Origin: Christensenella hongkongensis
GTDB taxonomy: Bacteria; Bacillota; Clostridia; Christensenellales; Christensenellaceae
Reading direction: 5' to 3'
Assembly (NCBI RefSeq): GCF_000981035.1
Contig: NZ_LAYJ01000112.1
Location: 1 to 53,983, forward strand
DNA length: 53,983 nucleotides
In this document: in pieces, positions 1 through 8,286 of the stretch
Numbering within the stretch: the first letter of the stretch is position 1
Layout: each line of letters begins with the position of its first letter
Notes under the pieces: model-generated
Seen by the model: only the letters and a program-made list of their open reading frames with translations
What the model was told of the DNA's origin: nothing
Databases searched by the model: none
Program-made: the position numbers and the translations under genes

Positions 1-1
1 G

Positions 2-1490
2 GTAGGCGATACGTTTGATGCTGCGGGACTGGAAATAACGGCACACTATACGAACGGCGGCGCAGACAAGGTGCTGACGAGTGGTGAATACACGCTTTCT
101 ACACCCGATATGAGTGCGGCGGGAACGAAAATGATTACCGTAACGTATGAAGAGGACGGCATAGAGAAAACAACGACATTCGATATTACGGTAAACGCTC
201 CTGCGCCTGTTTTGGATAGCATTGAGGTAACAGAGCAGCCGACAAAGACGATCTATACGGTGGGCGATACCTTTGATGCTGCGGGACTGGAAGTGACGGC
301 ACACTACACCAATGGCGGCGCGGATAAGGTGTTGACAAGTGGAGAGTATACACTGTCTGCACCCGATATGAGCACTTCCGGCACGAAGACGATTACTGTA
401 ACATACGAAGAAAGCGGTATAGAGAAGACAGTAACGTTTGATATCACAGTAAATGCACCTGTACCAGTACTTGACAGTATCGAAGTCACAGAGCAGCCGA
501 CGAAGACGACGTACACGGTAGGCGACACGTTTGATGCTGCGGGACTGGAAATAACGGCACACTATACGAACGGCGGCGCGGATAAAGTGCTGATGAGCGG
601 GGAATATACGCTTTCAACGCCGGATATGAGCACTTCCGGCACGAAGACAGTGACCGTGACGTACGAAGAAAGCGGCATAGAGAAGACAGCGACGTTTAGC
701 ATCACAGTGAACGCACCTGCGCCGGTTCTGGACAGCATCGAGGTGACGGAGAACCCGACGAAAATAACTTATACGGTGGGCGACACGTTTGATGCTGCGG
801 GATTGGAAGTAACGGCGCACTACACGAATGGTGGAGCGGATAAGGTGCTGACAAGTGGGGAATATACGCTTTCAACGCCCGATATGAGTACCGCAGGAAC
901 GAAAACAATTACCGTAACCTATGAGGAGGACGGCGTAGAGAAGACAGCAACATTCGATATTACGGTAAACGCACCTGTACCAGTACTTGACAGTATCGAA
1001 GTGACGGAGAACCCGACGAAAACAACGTACACGGTAGGCGATACGTTTGATGCTGCGGGACTGGAAATAACGGCACACTATACGAACGGCGGCGCAGACA
1101 AGGTGCTGACGAGTGGTGAATACACGCTTTCTACACCCGATATGAGCACGGCGGGAACAAAGACAGTGACCGTGACGTACGAAGAGGACGGCGTAGAGAA
1201 AACAGCGACGTTTGACATTACAGTGAATGCGCTCGTACCTGTTCTGGATATGATTGAAATCACAAAGCAACCGGTGAAGACAGCATATACGGTGGGCGAT
1301 ACGTTTGATCCGACAGGCCTCGAAGTAAAGGCGCACTACACCAACGGCGGAGCGCATAGAGTGCTCGGTGATCATGAGTACGCACTGTCTGCGCCGGATA
1401 TGAGCACATCCGGAACGAAGACGGTGACTGTAACGTATGAAGAGAATGGCGTACAGAAAACAGATACGTTTGACATCGTACTGGCAGATG
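2..1490 (+). repeat. Tandem 258-bp repeats (six units, first partial)
   Basis: The string encoding VGDTFD begins at 2, 260, 518, 776, 1034 and 1292, an exact 258-bp period (86 codons). Units 1-5 are nearly identical at the DNA level. The sixth is diverged (DPTGLEVKAHYTNGGAHRV). Such arrays change copy number by recombination and are prone to assembly collapse. Confidence 0.95.
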
Positions 1491-1888
1491 CGGTAACGCC
1501 AACGCCGACTCCGGATCCGACACCAACGCCAGATCCGGATCCGACGGTTTCGCCGGAACCCTCTGCTGGTGTGGAGCCGGTAGCGGGCGTAACGGATGAC
1601 GATAATACAGGTAACGGCGGCGAGCATGATTCGATGCCCAAAACAGGAGTTGAAGACACAACTCCTGCAATGATGGTGTTGCTGGCGATTGCGGCGCTAA
1701 TGACTGTGATCCTTTTCGCCCAGTTGATGAAAAAGGAAAACACAATGATCCGGAACGGCGAGGGCGCGATTGGAACAAGAGAAAAATTTGGCAGGAGAAT
1801 CAGGAATAAGGTGCTCGGAAAAGTGCTGGGCATTGTGCTGGCAGTTGAGATGCACAAGGAGACAACAGGGAAACAAAGTAAAAAATGA
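2..1888 (+). CDS. Ig-like repeat surface protein with sortase signal (5' partial)
   Basis: The frame is open from base 2, so the N-terminus lies outside the window. The visible part is six copies of an 86-residue Ig-like repeat (bacterial Ig-like, Big_3-type look), each carrying VGDTFDAAGLE and AHYTNGGA. A Pro/Thr/Asp-rich spacer (about 1492-1560) follows, then the sorting motif SMPKTG near 1630, a hydrophobic helix (about 1660-1725) and a basic tail. This layout is that of a covalently anchored wall protein, probably an adhesin or stalk. The tail after the helix is about 50 residues, much longer than the usual ten or so. The stop overlaps the start of the next gene, a sortase (ATGA), which suggests translational coupling of substrate and enzyme. 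The binding partner of the repeats cannot be told from sequence. Confidence 0.85.
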   Translation, partial: VGDTFDAAGLEITAHYTNGGADKVLTSGEYTLSTPDMSAAGTKMITVTYEEDGIEKTTTFDITVNAPAPVLDSIEVTEQPTKTIYTVGDTFDAAGLEVTAHYTNGGADKVLTSGEYTLSAPDMSTSGTKTITVTYEESGIEKTVTFDITVNAPVPVLDSIEVTEQPTKTTYTVGDTFDAAGLEITAHYTNGGADKVLMSGEYTLSTPDMSTSGTKTVTVTYEESGIEKTATFSITVNAPAPVLDSIEVTENPTKITYTVGDTFDAAGLEVTAHYTNGGADKVLTSGEYTLSTPDMSTAGTKTITVTYEEDGVEKTATFDITVNAPVPVLDSIEVTENPTKTTYTVGDTFDAAGLEITAHYTNGGADKVLTSGEYTLSTPDMSTAGTKTVTVTYEEDGVEKTATFDITVNALVPVLDMIEITKQPVKTAYTVGDTFDPTGLEVKAHYTNGGAHRVLGDHEYALSAPDMSTSGTKTVTVTYEENGVQKTDTFDIVLADAVTPTPTPDPTPTPDPDPTVSPEPSAGVEPVAGVTDDDNTGNGGEHDSMPKTGVEDTTPAMMVLLAIAALMTVILFAQLMKKENTMIRNGEGAIGTREKFGRRIRNKVLGKVLGIVLAVEMHKETTGKQSKK

Positions 1889-2664
1889 CGGAAAAGTATA
1901 AAAAGAAATCTAAGAAAGGCGTTTTTATATGGATAGGGATTGTAGCCTGCATCCTGGTGATGATCTACGCAGGCTACAATATCTATATCGAAACGCGGGA
2001 AGATGCGCAGGGAGACGGTGTTTACGACTCCCTGCAGCAGGTTGTAGTCGCAAAGACGCCGCAGGGAGACACGGGAAACAGCGGACAAACCGCAGGCGGC
2101 ACAAGCCTTGATGTGGATATTGAGACGCTGCAGCAGATAACAGGCGGTGCTGTCGCATGGATTCACTCGGAAGGAACGGTTATCGATTACCCTGTGATGC
2201 ACGGGACGGATAACAGCTTTTATTTGACTCACCTGTATGACGGGACCAAAAACAGAGTCGGCTCTATTTTTTTGGATTACAGGAATGCCCATGATTTTTC
2301 TGACCAGAATTCGGTGCTTTATGGGCACCATATGAAAAGCGGGAAGATGTTTGCAAGCTTGGAAGGCTATAAAAAGCAGTCTTATTATGATGAACACAGG
2401 ACGCTTGAGCTTTACACCCAAAACGCCAATTACAGAATCGACCTTGTGGCGGGATATGTGGTGGATGGAGCGCACGGCGATCTGGATTTTAATTATTCAG
2501 ACGAAGAGCGGCTGCTTGCTTTTGTAAATGAAGCCAAGGGAAAATCCACGTTCCATTCCGATGTGGTCGTGAGCGGGCAGGACAGGCTGGTCACGATGGT
2601 TACCTGCACCTATGATTATGGCGACGCAAGATACGCGGTGGTTGGAAAGCTCGTACCGGTATGA
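1885..2664 (+). CDS. srtB: Class B-type sortase
   Basis: A membrane-anchored transpeptidase of 259 aa. An N-terminal basic stretch and one membrane helix (residues about 11-33) precede an extracytoplasmic sortase domain. The catalytic set is visible: His148 in LYGHHM, Cys241 in VTCTY and Arg249 in DARYAV. The spacing and the GKMFASLEGY segment after the His motif are typical of class B. In Clostridioides difficile the class B sortase uses (S/P)PxTG motifs, close to the SMPKTG of the upstream product. The start overlaps the upstream stop by ATGA, so it is probably co-translated with that protein, its likely substrate. The TLxTC motif is degenerate (MVTC). Confidence 0.9.
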   Translation: MTEKYKKKSKKGVFIWIGIVACILVMIYAGYNIYIETREDAQGDGVYDSLQQVVVAKTPQGDTGNSGQTAGGTSLDVDIETLQQITGGAVAWIHSEGTVIDYPVMHGTDNSFYLTHLYDGTKNRVGSIFLDYRNAHDFSDQNSVLYGHHMKSGKMFASLEGYKKQSYYDEHRTLELYTQNANYRIDLVAGYVVDGAHGDLDFNYSDEERLLAFVNEAKGKSTFHSDVVVSGQDRLVTMVTCTYDYGDARYAVVGKLVPV

Positions 2665-2759
2665 GAATAGCATAATTAAGTTAGCGGTAAGGCAATGCAC
2701 GCAACGATCAATCATCCTGCAAAAGATGAGATAAATAAAAAATGAAAAGAGGACAAAAC

Positions 2760-3215
2760 ATGAAAACAGAAAGCCACAAATCTTCAACAGGGATGGACGC
2801 CAACGTGTTTGCAATGCTGGTATACGTCATCACAATCATATTGGGGTGGATTCCATACCTGTATTATGCGGCATGGGTTTTTCCGCTGGTGGTAATACTC
2901 GTAATCGAAAAGGACAGCGTATTTGTAAAACGTCATGCGGCGCAGGCAATGGCGCTGTATATTGTAGTCGCTATCATACACATTATTTTTGATATTATCA
3001 GCGCGGCAATCGTATTTTCCCTTTATTCGAACCCGTTTGGTTTGTTTGGGGCTGCCGGAGGCGCGATGGCAGTCAGCGTAATCAGCGGTATTATTGGAAT
3101 TTTGCTTACATTGGCGGCAGTTTTTGGCGCGGTAAAGGCTTACCAGTATGAAGACTATACAATTCCGCTGATCGGCGGTCTGGGCGAAAAGCTTGCGGCG
3201 AAATTAGGAAAATAA
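2760..3215 (+). CDS. DUF4870-like small membrane protein
   Basis: A 151-aa polytopic membrane protein with about four helices. The HAAQAMALYI segment after the second helix is typical of DUF4870/Tic20-like small proteins of Firmicutes. I chose ATG 2760 because AAGAGGA at 2747-2753 sits six bases upstream; the ATG at 2742 has no ribosome site. The gene lies between two sortase genes in the same direction, so a role in the same envelope module is plausible, but no biochemical function is known for the family. Confidence 0.7.
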   Translation: MKTESHKSSTGMDANVFAMLVYVITIILGWIPYLYYAAWVFPLVVILVIEKDSVFVKRHAAQAMALYIVVAIIHIIFDIISAAIVFSLYSNPFGLFGAAGGAMAVSVISGIIGILLTLAAVFGAVKAYQYEDYTIPLIGGLGEKLAAKLGK

Positions 3216-3262
3216 TGAAAACAAGAGCATGAGGCAGTTTGCATAACGGTTTGGAGAAGGAT

Positions 3263-4120
3263 ATGCGGGAAATCAAAGAGGAAAAAGACGAGCGCGGACA
3301 AGGCGGCCCTCAGCAGAGCAAAAAAAGGAACAAGTGGATTATCCTGGCGGTGATTGCAGTTGTTGCCATAGTGGTTGGCTGTGCGTTTGCTTTTTCGAAT
3401 TTTTGGCAGAAGGAAGAACCCGTAGCGGCCCGGCCAATGGCAACTGCCGAGCAATCGGAGACGCCTGAACCGCCGCCTGAAAAAAAAGCGGTTCTTTCGA
3501 CTTTCAAACAGATAAGCGACAGGGAGGACATTGATTTTGAAGGGCTTGCGGAAACAAACGAAGATTTCGTGGCGTGGCTGAGCGTGCCGGGAACGGCAGT
3601 GGATTATCCTGTCGTCTATAAAGCGGACGACAACTTTTATTATCTTGACATTGACTTTGAAGGGAACGAAAGCAAGCACGGCTCGGTTTATATCGATATG
3701 GCAAACGGCACAAACTTTATGGATCCGGTGACCGTTGCATACGGCCACAACATGAAGGATAAAACGATGTTTGCGTCGCTGCATGATTTCGAAGACGAGA
3801 CGTTTTTTGAAGAACACGACGAGATCAGGGTATATATGCCGGACGGTATGATGGTGTACAAAATATTTGCCGCGTATGAAACGAATGACGACAGTATCCT
3901 GTATGAAAAAGATTATTCCGATCAGGAAGTATTTGAAAAATATGTTGGTGAAATTACAGCAAACAAGGACATAAGCGCAAATATCCGCGATATGCAGATC
4001 GGCCAGGGCGATAAAATATTGACGCTTTCCACATGTGTGCAGGGAGAAGATGAAAAGCGCTATGTCGTGCAGGGAGTCCTGCAAAAAGGACAGGTGGAAC
4101 AAACGATATCACAAGGCTGA
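3263..4120 (+). CDS. srtB: Class B-type sortase, second copy
   Basis: A 285-aa sortase with a charged cytoplasmic N-terminus, one membrane helix (about residues 22-44), a Pro/Glu linker and the catalytic domain. Visible catalytic residues are His162 in AYGHNM, Cys258 in TLSTC and Arg266 in KRYVVQ. It differs strongly in sequence from the sortase at 1885-2664, so the two are paralogues with perhaps distinct substrates; the next gene encodes a small SPKTG protein. I chose ATG 3263 because GGAG at 3253-3256 is six bases upstream. A TTG at 3239 would add eight residues and is the alternative. Confidence 0.9.
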   Translation: MREIKEEKDERGQGGPQQSKKRNKWIILAVIAVVAIVVGCAFAFSNFWQKEEPVAARPMATAEQSETPEPPPEKKAVLSTFKQISDREDIDFEGLAETNEDFVAWLSVPGTAVDYPVVYKADDNFYYLDIDFEGNESKHGSVYIDMANGTNFMDPVTVAYGHNMKDKTMFASLHDFEDETFFEEHDEIRVYMPDGMMVYKIFAAYETNDDSILYEKDYSDQEVFEKYVGEITANKDISANIRDMQIGQGDKILTLSTCVQGEDEKRYVVQGVLQKGQVEQTISQG

Positions 4121-4231
4121 TAATCAAATACCATTGGGCATGTGCCTGATAAAACCGCTTAAAAGAGGTTGGCGGCGGAATAAGGGGACCGGCACAGGGG
4201 ATTGATATAAACCAACTGAAAGGAACTTAAA

Positions 4232-4756
4232 ATGAAGAAAAAAGTAATATGTATGGTATTGGCAGTGGTAATGTGCCTGTCCTTTGCCAGCGTAGCAATG
4301 GCTGCGGAAGGCAGCCCGGCAGACGGATGGATCAAATACGATCCGTCTACAGTGCCGGATGGATATACCGGCTACTATGGGCCAAACACTGATGAAGATA
4401 ATGCGCTGCTCAATGAGTATGCTGCAAATCATTATCCCGGCGCAACACTGGAGGAAATCGGAACGGTGGTCTTCCTCAATGACGCAGGGGATTACTATGC
4501 AGGAAACACGATTCTTTACGTCGAAGATGCAAGCGTATCTGCAGGCGATAAGGTAACGGTTTTGTGTATGGACATGGATGGAAACATCATTGCTGTTGAA
4601 GCGACGGCTGAGGACGGCGGTTTTGTATTTACCGTACCGACGCCTGGAGCTTATTCCTATTTTGTGGTAAAGGCGACTTCCGACAAGGCGGCAACTGCGG
4701 CCACGACGACAAACACATCCGCAAAATCGCCAAAGACAGGCGGGGAAGAAAGATAA
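4232..4756 (+). CDS. Small secreted protein ending in SPKTG, no anchor helix
   Basis: A 174-aa protein with a clear signal peptide (residues 1-24, cut after SVAMA) and a small globular domain with no family I recognise. A Thr/Ala-rich linker leads to the C-terminus SPKTGGEER and then the stop. SPKTG matches the class B sortase motif (S/P)PxTG known from C. difficile, but the hydrophobic helix and basic tail that normally follow are missing. No frame downstream restores them. RBS AAAGGAA lies upstream. The 110-nt spacer before it has a possible hairpin (TGTGCC 4141-4146 with GGCACA 4191-4196). Its position next to two sortases suggests it is a substrate or a decayed one. Confidence 0.8.
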   Translation: MKKKVICMVLAVVMCLSFASVAMAAEGSPADGWIKYDPSTVPDGYTGYYGPNTDEDNALLNEYAANHYPGATLEEIGTVVFLNDAGDYYAGNTILYVEDASVSAGDKVTVLCMDMDGNIIAVEATAEDGGFVFTVPTPGAYSYFVVKATSDKAATAATTTNTSAKSPKTGGEER

Positions 4757-4838
4757 CCGCTGATAGATTGGGTTTAATTGCCAACCTCACACCAGGTTAA
4801 GAAAAAACAATGTGGGAGCGCGGCTTCCTTTATAGCGG

Positions 4839-4881
4839 TTTGTCGTAAGTTTTGCATAACCTGCATTCAATGAAATCGCTG
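4839..4881. repeat. Dispersed 43-nt repeat, copy A
   Basis: It matches 28628-28670 at 35 of 43 positions, including a shared 16-nt core GTTTTGCATAACCTGC. It lies in the spacer before the LCP gene. Flanking bases CGCGGC (near 4820) and GCCGCG (near 4890) could pair and enclose it. Confidence 0.6.
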
Positions 4882-4912
4882 CAAGGGGCCGCGAAAACCC
4901 CCGTAAGGAAAT

Positions 4913-5923
4913 ATGAAGGAAAGAACAGGCGCAAAGAAAAAGTGGAAACGGAACCTGATTATAACAGGAGCGGTAATCGGCGCCGTGGTTTTGACCGCGT
5001 TGTGCGTGCTGCATCATTACACAGGTTATAACAGGTATATGTTTAAGAATGAAAATCCCTACCGGCTGCGGGAGGAGGAAGAGCTTTCTTTCTCCAGGGA
5101 CGGTGTAACATATAAATATAACGAAGACATTGTAAACGTGCTTTTAATGGGTATTGATAAAACGCAGCAAAGGGATATCAACTATATTGTCGAAAACGGC
5201 TATCAGGCGGATGCGGTTTTCGTTGCGGCAATCAATACGAAGACGGGCGGTGTGAGGATTGTCAATATCCCGCGCGATACGCTTACAGAAATTATGCGTT
5301 TTGACAGGAATGGCGCGTTTTCCAGGGTTGGGGTATCTCCAATTTGTACGGCTCATTCGTTTGGAGACGGGAGGCTGATGAGCGGGCAACTGATGGAGGC
5401 TGCGGTTGGGAACCTGTTGTATGGAGTGCCAATACACGGTTACCTTTCAATCGATATCGACGGAATCAGCGTCCTTACAGAAGCGGTTGGAGGCGTAGAA
5501 GTGGAATTGCTGGAAGATTTTACGGCAGTTGATGCTGAAATGACAAAAGGCGCGATTTATACGCTCGACGGCGAAAAAGCGGAGCTATACGTACGCGCAA
5601 GGCAGCTGCCCGGAATGAGTGGGGAAGACGCAAAGCGCATCCCGCGCCAGATCCAGTTTATCAGCGCATATGCAAAGGCCGTGAAAGAAAAAATAAAAGA
5701 AGAGCCCGGATATCTGCCGGAACTGCTTAAAGGGGTACGAAACCATACCAGTATGGATATGACAGACAGGGAGTGCCTTTATGTGGCGAATACGCTGCTG
5801 AAGGCGGGAATAGAAGTTACGGACATCGAGACGATTGCAGGCGGGGCGGAAGAAGAAGGATTCCGGCCCGATCCAAAGGAATTGAAACGGCTGGTACAGG
5901 AAATCTATTTTGTACCGGCATGA
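4913..5923 (+). CDS. LytR-CpsA-Psr (LCP) family protein
   Basis: A 336-aa membrane-anchored protein with a short basic N-terminus, one helix (about 14-35) and the LCP domain. Landmarks are VLLMGID, the Arg motif RIVNIPRDT, and GYLSIDIDGI and VGGVEVEL further on, ending in an Arg-rich region (YVRARQLPG). LCP proteins transfer wall teichoic acid, capsule or other glycopolymers from undecaprenyl carriers to peptidoglycan outside the membrane. AAGGAA sits just upstream of ATG 4913. With the sortases and the NlpC/P60 enzyme it forms a cell-wall decoration cluster. The exact polymer cannot be told here. Confidence 0.9.
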   Translation: MKERTGAKKKWKRNLIITGAVIGAVVLTALCVLHHYTGYNRYMFKNENPYRLREEEELSFSRDGVTYKYNEDIVNVLLMGIDKTQQRDINYIVENGYQADAVFVAAINTKTGGVRIVNIPRDTLTEIMRFDRNGAFSRVGVSPICTAHSFGDGRLMSGQLMEAAVGNLLYGVPIHGYLSIDIDGISVLTEAVGGVEVELLEDFTAVDAEMTKGAIYTLDGEKAELYVRARQLPGMSGEDAKRIPRQIQFISAYAKAVKEKIKEEPGYLPELLKGVRNHTSMDMTDRECLYVANTLLKAGIEVTDIETIAGGAEEEGFRPDPKELKRLVQEIYFVPA

Positions 5924-5993
5924 AGGCGTAAATAAAGCAAATAAAATACAGGCTGTGGTATTGCCATTATAAATGAGAAAGGAACGAACTGGA

Positions 5994-7232
5994 ATGATGA
6001 ATTTTTTTGGAAAGAATAAAAGGATAATAATTCAGATCATCTCTGTAAGCGTTGTGGTTATTTTAACGATAGCCATGGCTGTTTCAGTTTTTGCGCAGGA
6101 GCTGCCGGACGTACAAAGCGATGAAACGCAAACTGTTTCGGAACCGGTGGAAAGCCCGAAGCCGGAGGAAACGGATAAGCAACCGGAGGAAACACCGACG
6201 CAGGCGCCGACAAAGGAACCTGCGCAGCCAAGCGGGCAGCCCCGGCCGGAACCAACGCCGGAGCCTTCTACAGAGCCGACTGTGCAGCCTTCTACGGAGC
6301 CGGAAGCAACGCTGCCGGAGGTAACGCCGGAGCCGGAGGCAACGCAGGAGCAGGCGCCCATGCCACAGGAACCGGAAAAAGAGGCTGAGGTACAGGGCAG
6401 ACAGGAAGAAGAAACCAAAGCGCTGGAACCTGCGGATAAAGGTGAAAATCAAACGCCGGTTTACTCGTCCCCGGCTGTTTTCCTGGGGGACGTCGCTGCG
6501 AAGGGAAGCAATGAAACGCTTTTGCTGAGCGACGAACAACTGGCTGAAATAGAAAAAACCCTGCCGGAGGGGCTTGATCCGTACCGCAGGGAGGTTGTGC
6601 TGAAAGCATATTCGCTGGTTGGAAATGTGAAATACTTCTGGGGCGGAAAGAGCACGGAGAGCGGATGGGATATCCGCTGGGGAAATGAAGCGATCGTCGG
6701 AAGCGCGGGAAGCTCGCAGACAGGAACCACGCGCGAATACGGCCTTGACTGCAGCGGCTATGTGCTGTGGTGCTTCCTGAACGCGGAAGAAAGCATGCTG
6801 ATGCAGCAGGAACCGGCGCAGGCGATAGATAAGAGCGGATTTGTAAACAGGTTCGGTTATGGCACTTCCGGGCAATGGGAGCATTCTTCTGAAATAACGT
6901 GGGAAGAAGCGCAGCCGGGCGACGTCTTGTTTTATAAGAATCCGCAGGATGTGGGAATCAACCACATTGGGATTATTGTCGGAACGGATGAAGACGGCAA
7001 TATGTTGGTAGCGCACTGCTCTTCCTCAAAGAACAGTGTCATTGTCAGCAAAGTAGAAAATTCCGGATTTCGCTATGTAAGGCGCATGAATTATATTGCC
7101 GGCCGGGAATTGGGGCAGGAGGCCAGCGAAAGGGCGGCTGAAACAACGGCGCTGCCGGATGGAATGCCAATGTACCTGACGGACGAGCAGGCTTATAACG
7201 ATGCGATACGCAACGGGTGGTCTGTCGATTAA
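5994..7232 (+). CDS. Secreted NlpC/P60 peptidoglycan endopeptidase
   Basis: A 412-aa protein: a signal peptide or anchor helix (about residues 10-32), a long Pro/Glu/Thr-rich stretch of about 110 residues that could span the wall, and a C-terminal NlpC/P60 domain. The likely catalytic Cys is residue 253 in GLDCSGY, with the His in NHIGIIVG and a third polar residue in VAHCSSS. These enzymes cut D-Glu-diamino acid bonds in peptide stems. I chose ATG 5994 (AAAGGAA at 5978-5984); an ATG at 5973 has no ribosome site. It sits between the LCP gene and sepF, consistent with wall remodelling at division or the surface. Confidence 0.88.
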   Translation: MMNFFGKNKRIIIQIISVSVVVILTIAMAVSVFAQELPDVQSDETQTVSEPVESPKPEETDKQPEETPTQAPTKEPAQPSGQPRPEPTPEPSTEPTVQPSTEPEATLPEVTPEPEATQEQAPMPQEPEKEAEVQGRQEEETKALEPADKGENQTPVYSSPAVFLGDVAAKGSNETLLLSDEQLAEIEKTLPEGLDPYRREVVLKAYSLVGNVKYFWGGKSTESGWDIRWGNEAIVGSAGSSQTGTTREYGLDCSGYVLWCFLNAEESMLMQQEPAQAIDKSGFVNRFGYGTSGQWEHSSEITWEEAQPGDVLFYKNPQDVGINHIGIIVGTDEDGNMLVAHCSSSKNSVIVSKVENSGFRYVRRMNYIAGRELGQEASERAAETTALPDGMPMYLTDEQAYNDAIRNGWSVD

Positions 7233-7279
7233 ACCGTTGGAATAAGGGTTACAATAGAAAAACAGAAAGGCGGAGGAAA

Positions 7280-7747
7280 ATGGGAAAGTTTGGCAACAGG
7301 CTGCTGGCGGCGATTGGCGTTGAGGAAGTAGCAGTAGACGAACAGGAAGGCTTTTATGGCGAGCAGGAATATAGCCAGAAGCCCGAACGCGAAAGAAAAC
7401 GCCGCGGGGAAGCAAAAAATAAGAATAAGGGCAAGGTGATCAGGATGTATGATTATGAAACAAGAGTCATGATATATAAGCCGGAAGGATTTGAACAGGC
7501 CAGGGATATTGTGACGCATCTTGAACATCGTGAACAGCTTGTGATCGACCTTGACGGGATGGATAAAGAAAATGCGCAACGGATTGTGGACTTTATCAGC
7601 GGCGCGACTTATTCGTTGCGCGGCCACATCGTCAAGATATCGCGGAATATTTTTATGGCGGTCCCGGATAATGTAGAGCTGGAAACAAACGGGTTGGGAC
7701 AGGAAGAAGAATACGCGGCTTATTTCAATGATATACAATATAAATAA
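7280..7747 (+). CDS. sepF: Cell division protein SepF
   Basis: A 155-aa protein whose C-terminal half matches SepF: VIDLDGMDKENAQRIVDF, then SGATYSLRGHI, then KISRNIFMAVP. SepF binds FtsZ filaments and tethers them to the membrane through an N-terminal amphipathic helix; here the N-terminus MGKFGNRLLAAIGV could serve as that helix. A charged linker separates the two parts. GGAGG (7272-7276) and AAAGG (7266-7270) precede ATG 7280. In many Firmicutes sepF lies with ylmE, ylmG and divIVA, whereas here it follows a wall hydrolase and LCP gene. It may be the main copy or a second one. Confidence 0.9.
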   Translation: MGKFGNRLLAAIGVEEVAVDEQEGFYGEQEYSQKPERERKRRGEAKNKNKGKVIRMYDYETRVMIYKPEGFEQARDIVTHLEHREQLVIDLDGMDKENAQRIVDFISGATYSLRGHIVKISRNIFMAVPDNVELETNGLGQEEEYAAYFNDIQYK

Positions 7748-7771
7748 TGAACAGATAGAGAGGAAACAAGA

Positions 7772-8209
7772 ATGAGAAACAAAAAATGGATCGCAGTGTT
7801 TGCTTTGGTAATCGCATTTGCCCTGGTGGCAGTGGGATGCGTATCAAAAACAGCGGAAACGGTAGAGGTCGGGAACGAAAAAGTTCAGACTCTATACTCG
7901 GTAGTAGGGGAACGAAACATTACGGGAAGCTCTAAATCAACGGGAACGGACGGCTCCAAGGTTGAGATTACCTACGGCGGAGGCGGAGTCGCGATCGGCG
8001 ACGTGAACGAATATATTTCCAAGCTGGTGAACGAAGACGGTTTTCTGGTTACAAAAGATGCCTCCAATGATGGGACAGGACAATCCTACCAGATTGGCAA
8101 ACAGGTAGGGGAAGAAGGAAAGGTGATGCTGATCGATTTCTATTTTGTGGACGGCGGCGACACGGTCATCACCTATACGGTCACGCAGGGGACGGTAACA
8201 CCTTCGTGA
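7772..8209 (+). CDS. Small lipoprotein of unknown function
   Basis: A 145-aa protein with a lipoprotein signal peptide ending in ALVAVGC (likely lipidated Cys23). The mature part is small, Gly- and Thr-rich and probably all beta. I recognise no family. It follows sepF by 24 nt in the same direction and precedes a second small lipoprotein, so it is likely part of the same surface operon. Confidence 0.75.
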   Translation: MRNKKWIAVFALVIAFALVAVGCVSKTAETVEVGNEKVQTLYSVVGERNITGSSKSTGTDGSKVEITYGGGGVAIGDVNEYISKLVNEDGFLVTKDASNDGTGQSYQIGKQVGEEGKVMLIDFYFVDGGDTVITYTVTQGTVTPS

Positions 8210-8286
8210 GCAGGGTATCAGGCAATCTGATTTGATTGATAAAATATAGAAATGGAAATGAAGAGGAGACTGAAATGAAAAGTTGA

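Noticed and set aside
872-1627. Long - strand open frame across the tandem repeats
   Set aside because: It is the complement of the repeat-coding frame; repeats keep shadow frames open. No start signals.
4121-4231. Riboswitch in the spacer before the SPKTG protein
   Set aside because: Some short inverted repeats are present but no known riboswitch core such as the c-di-GMP motif.
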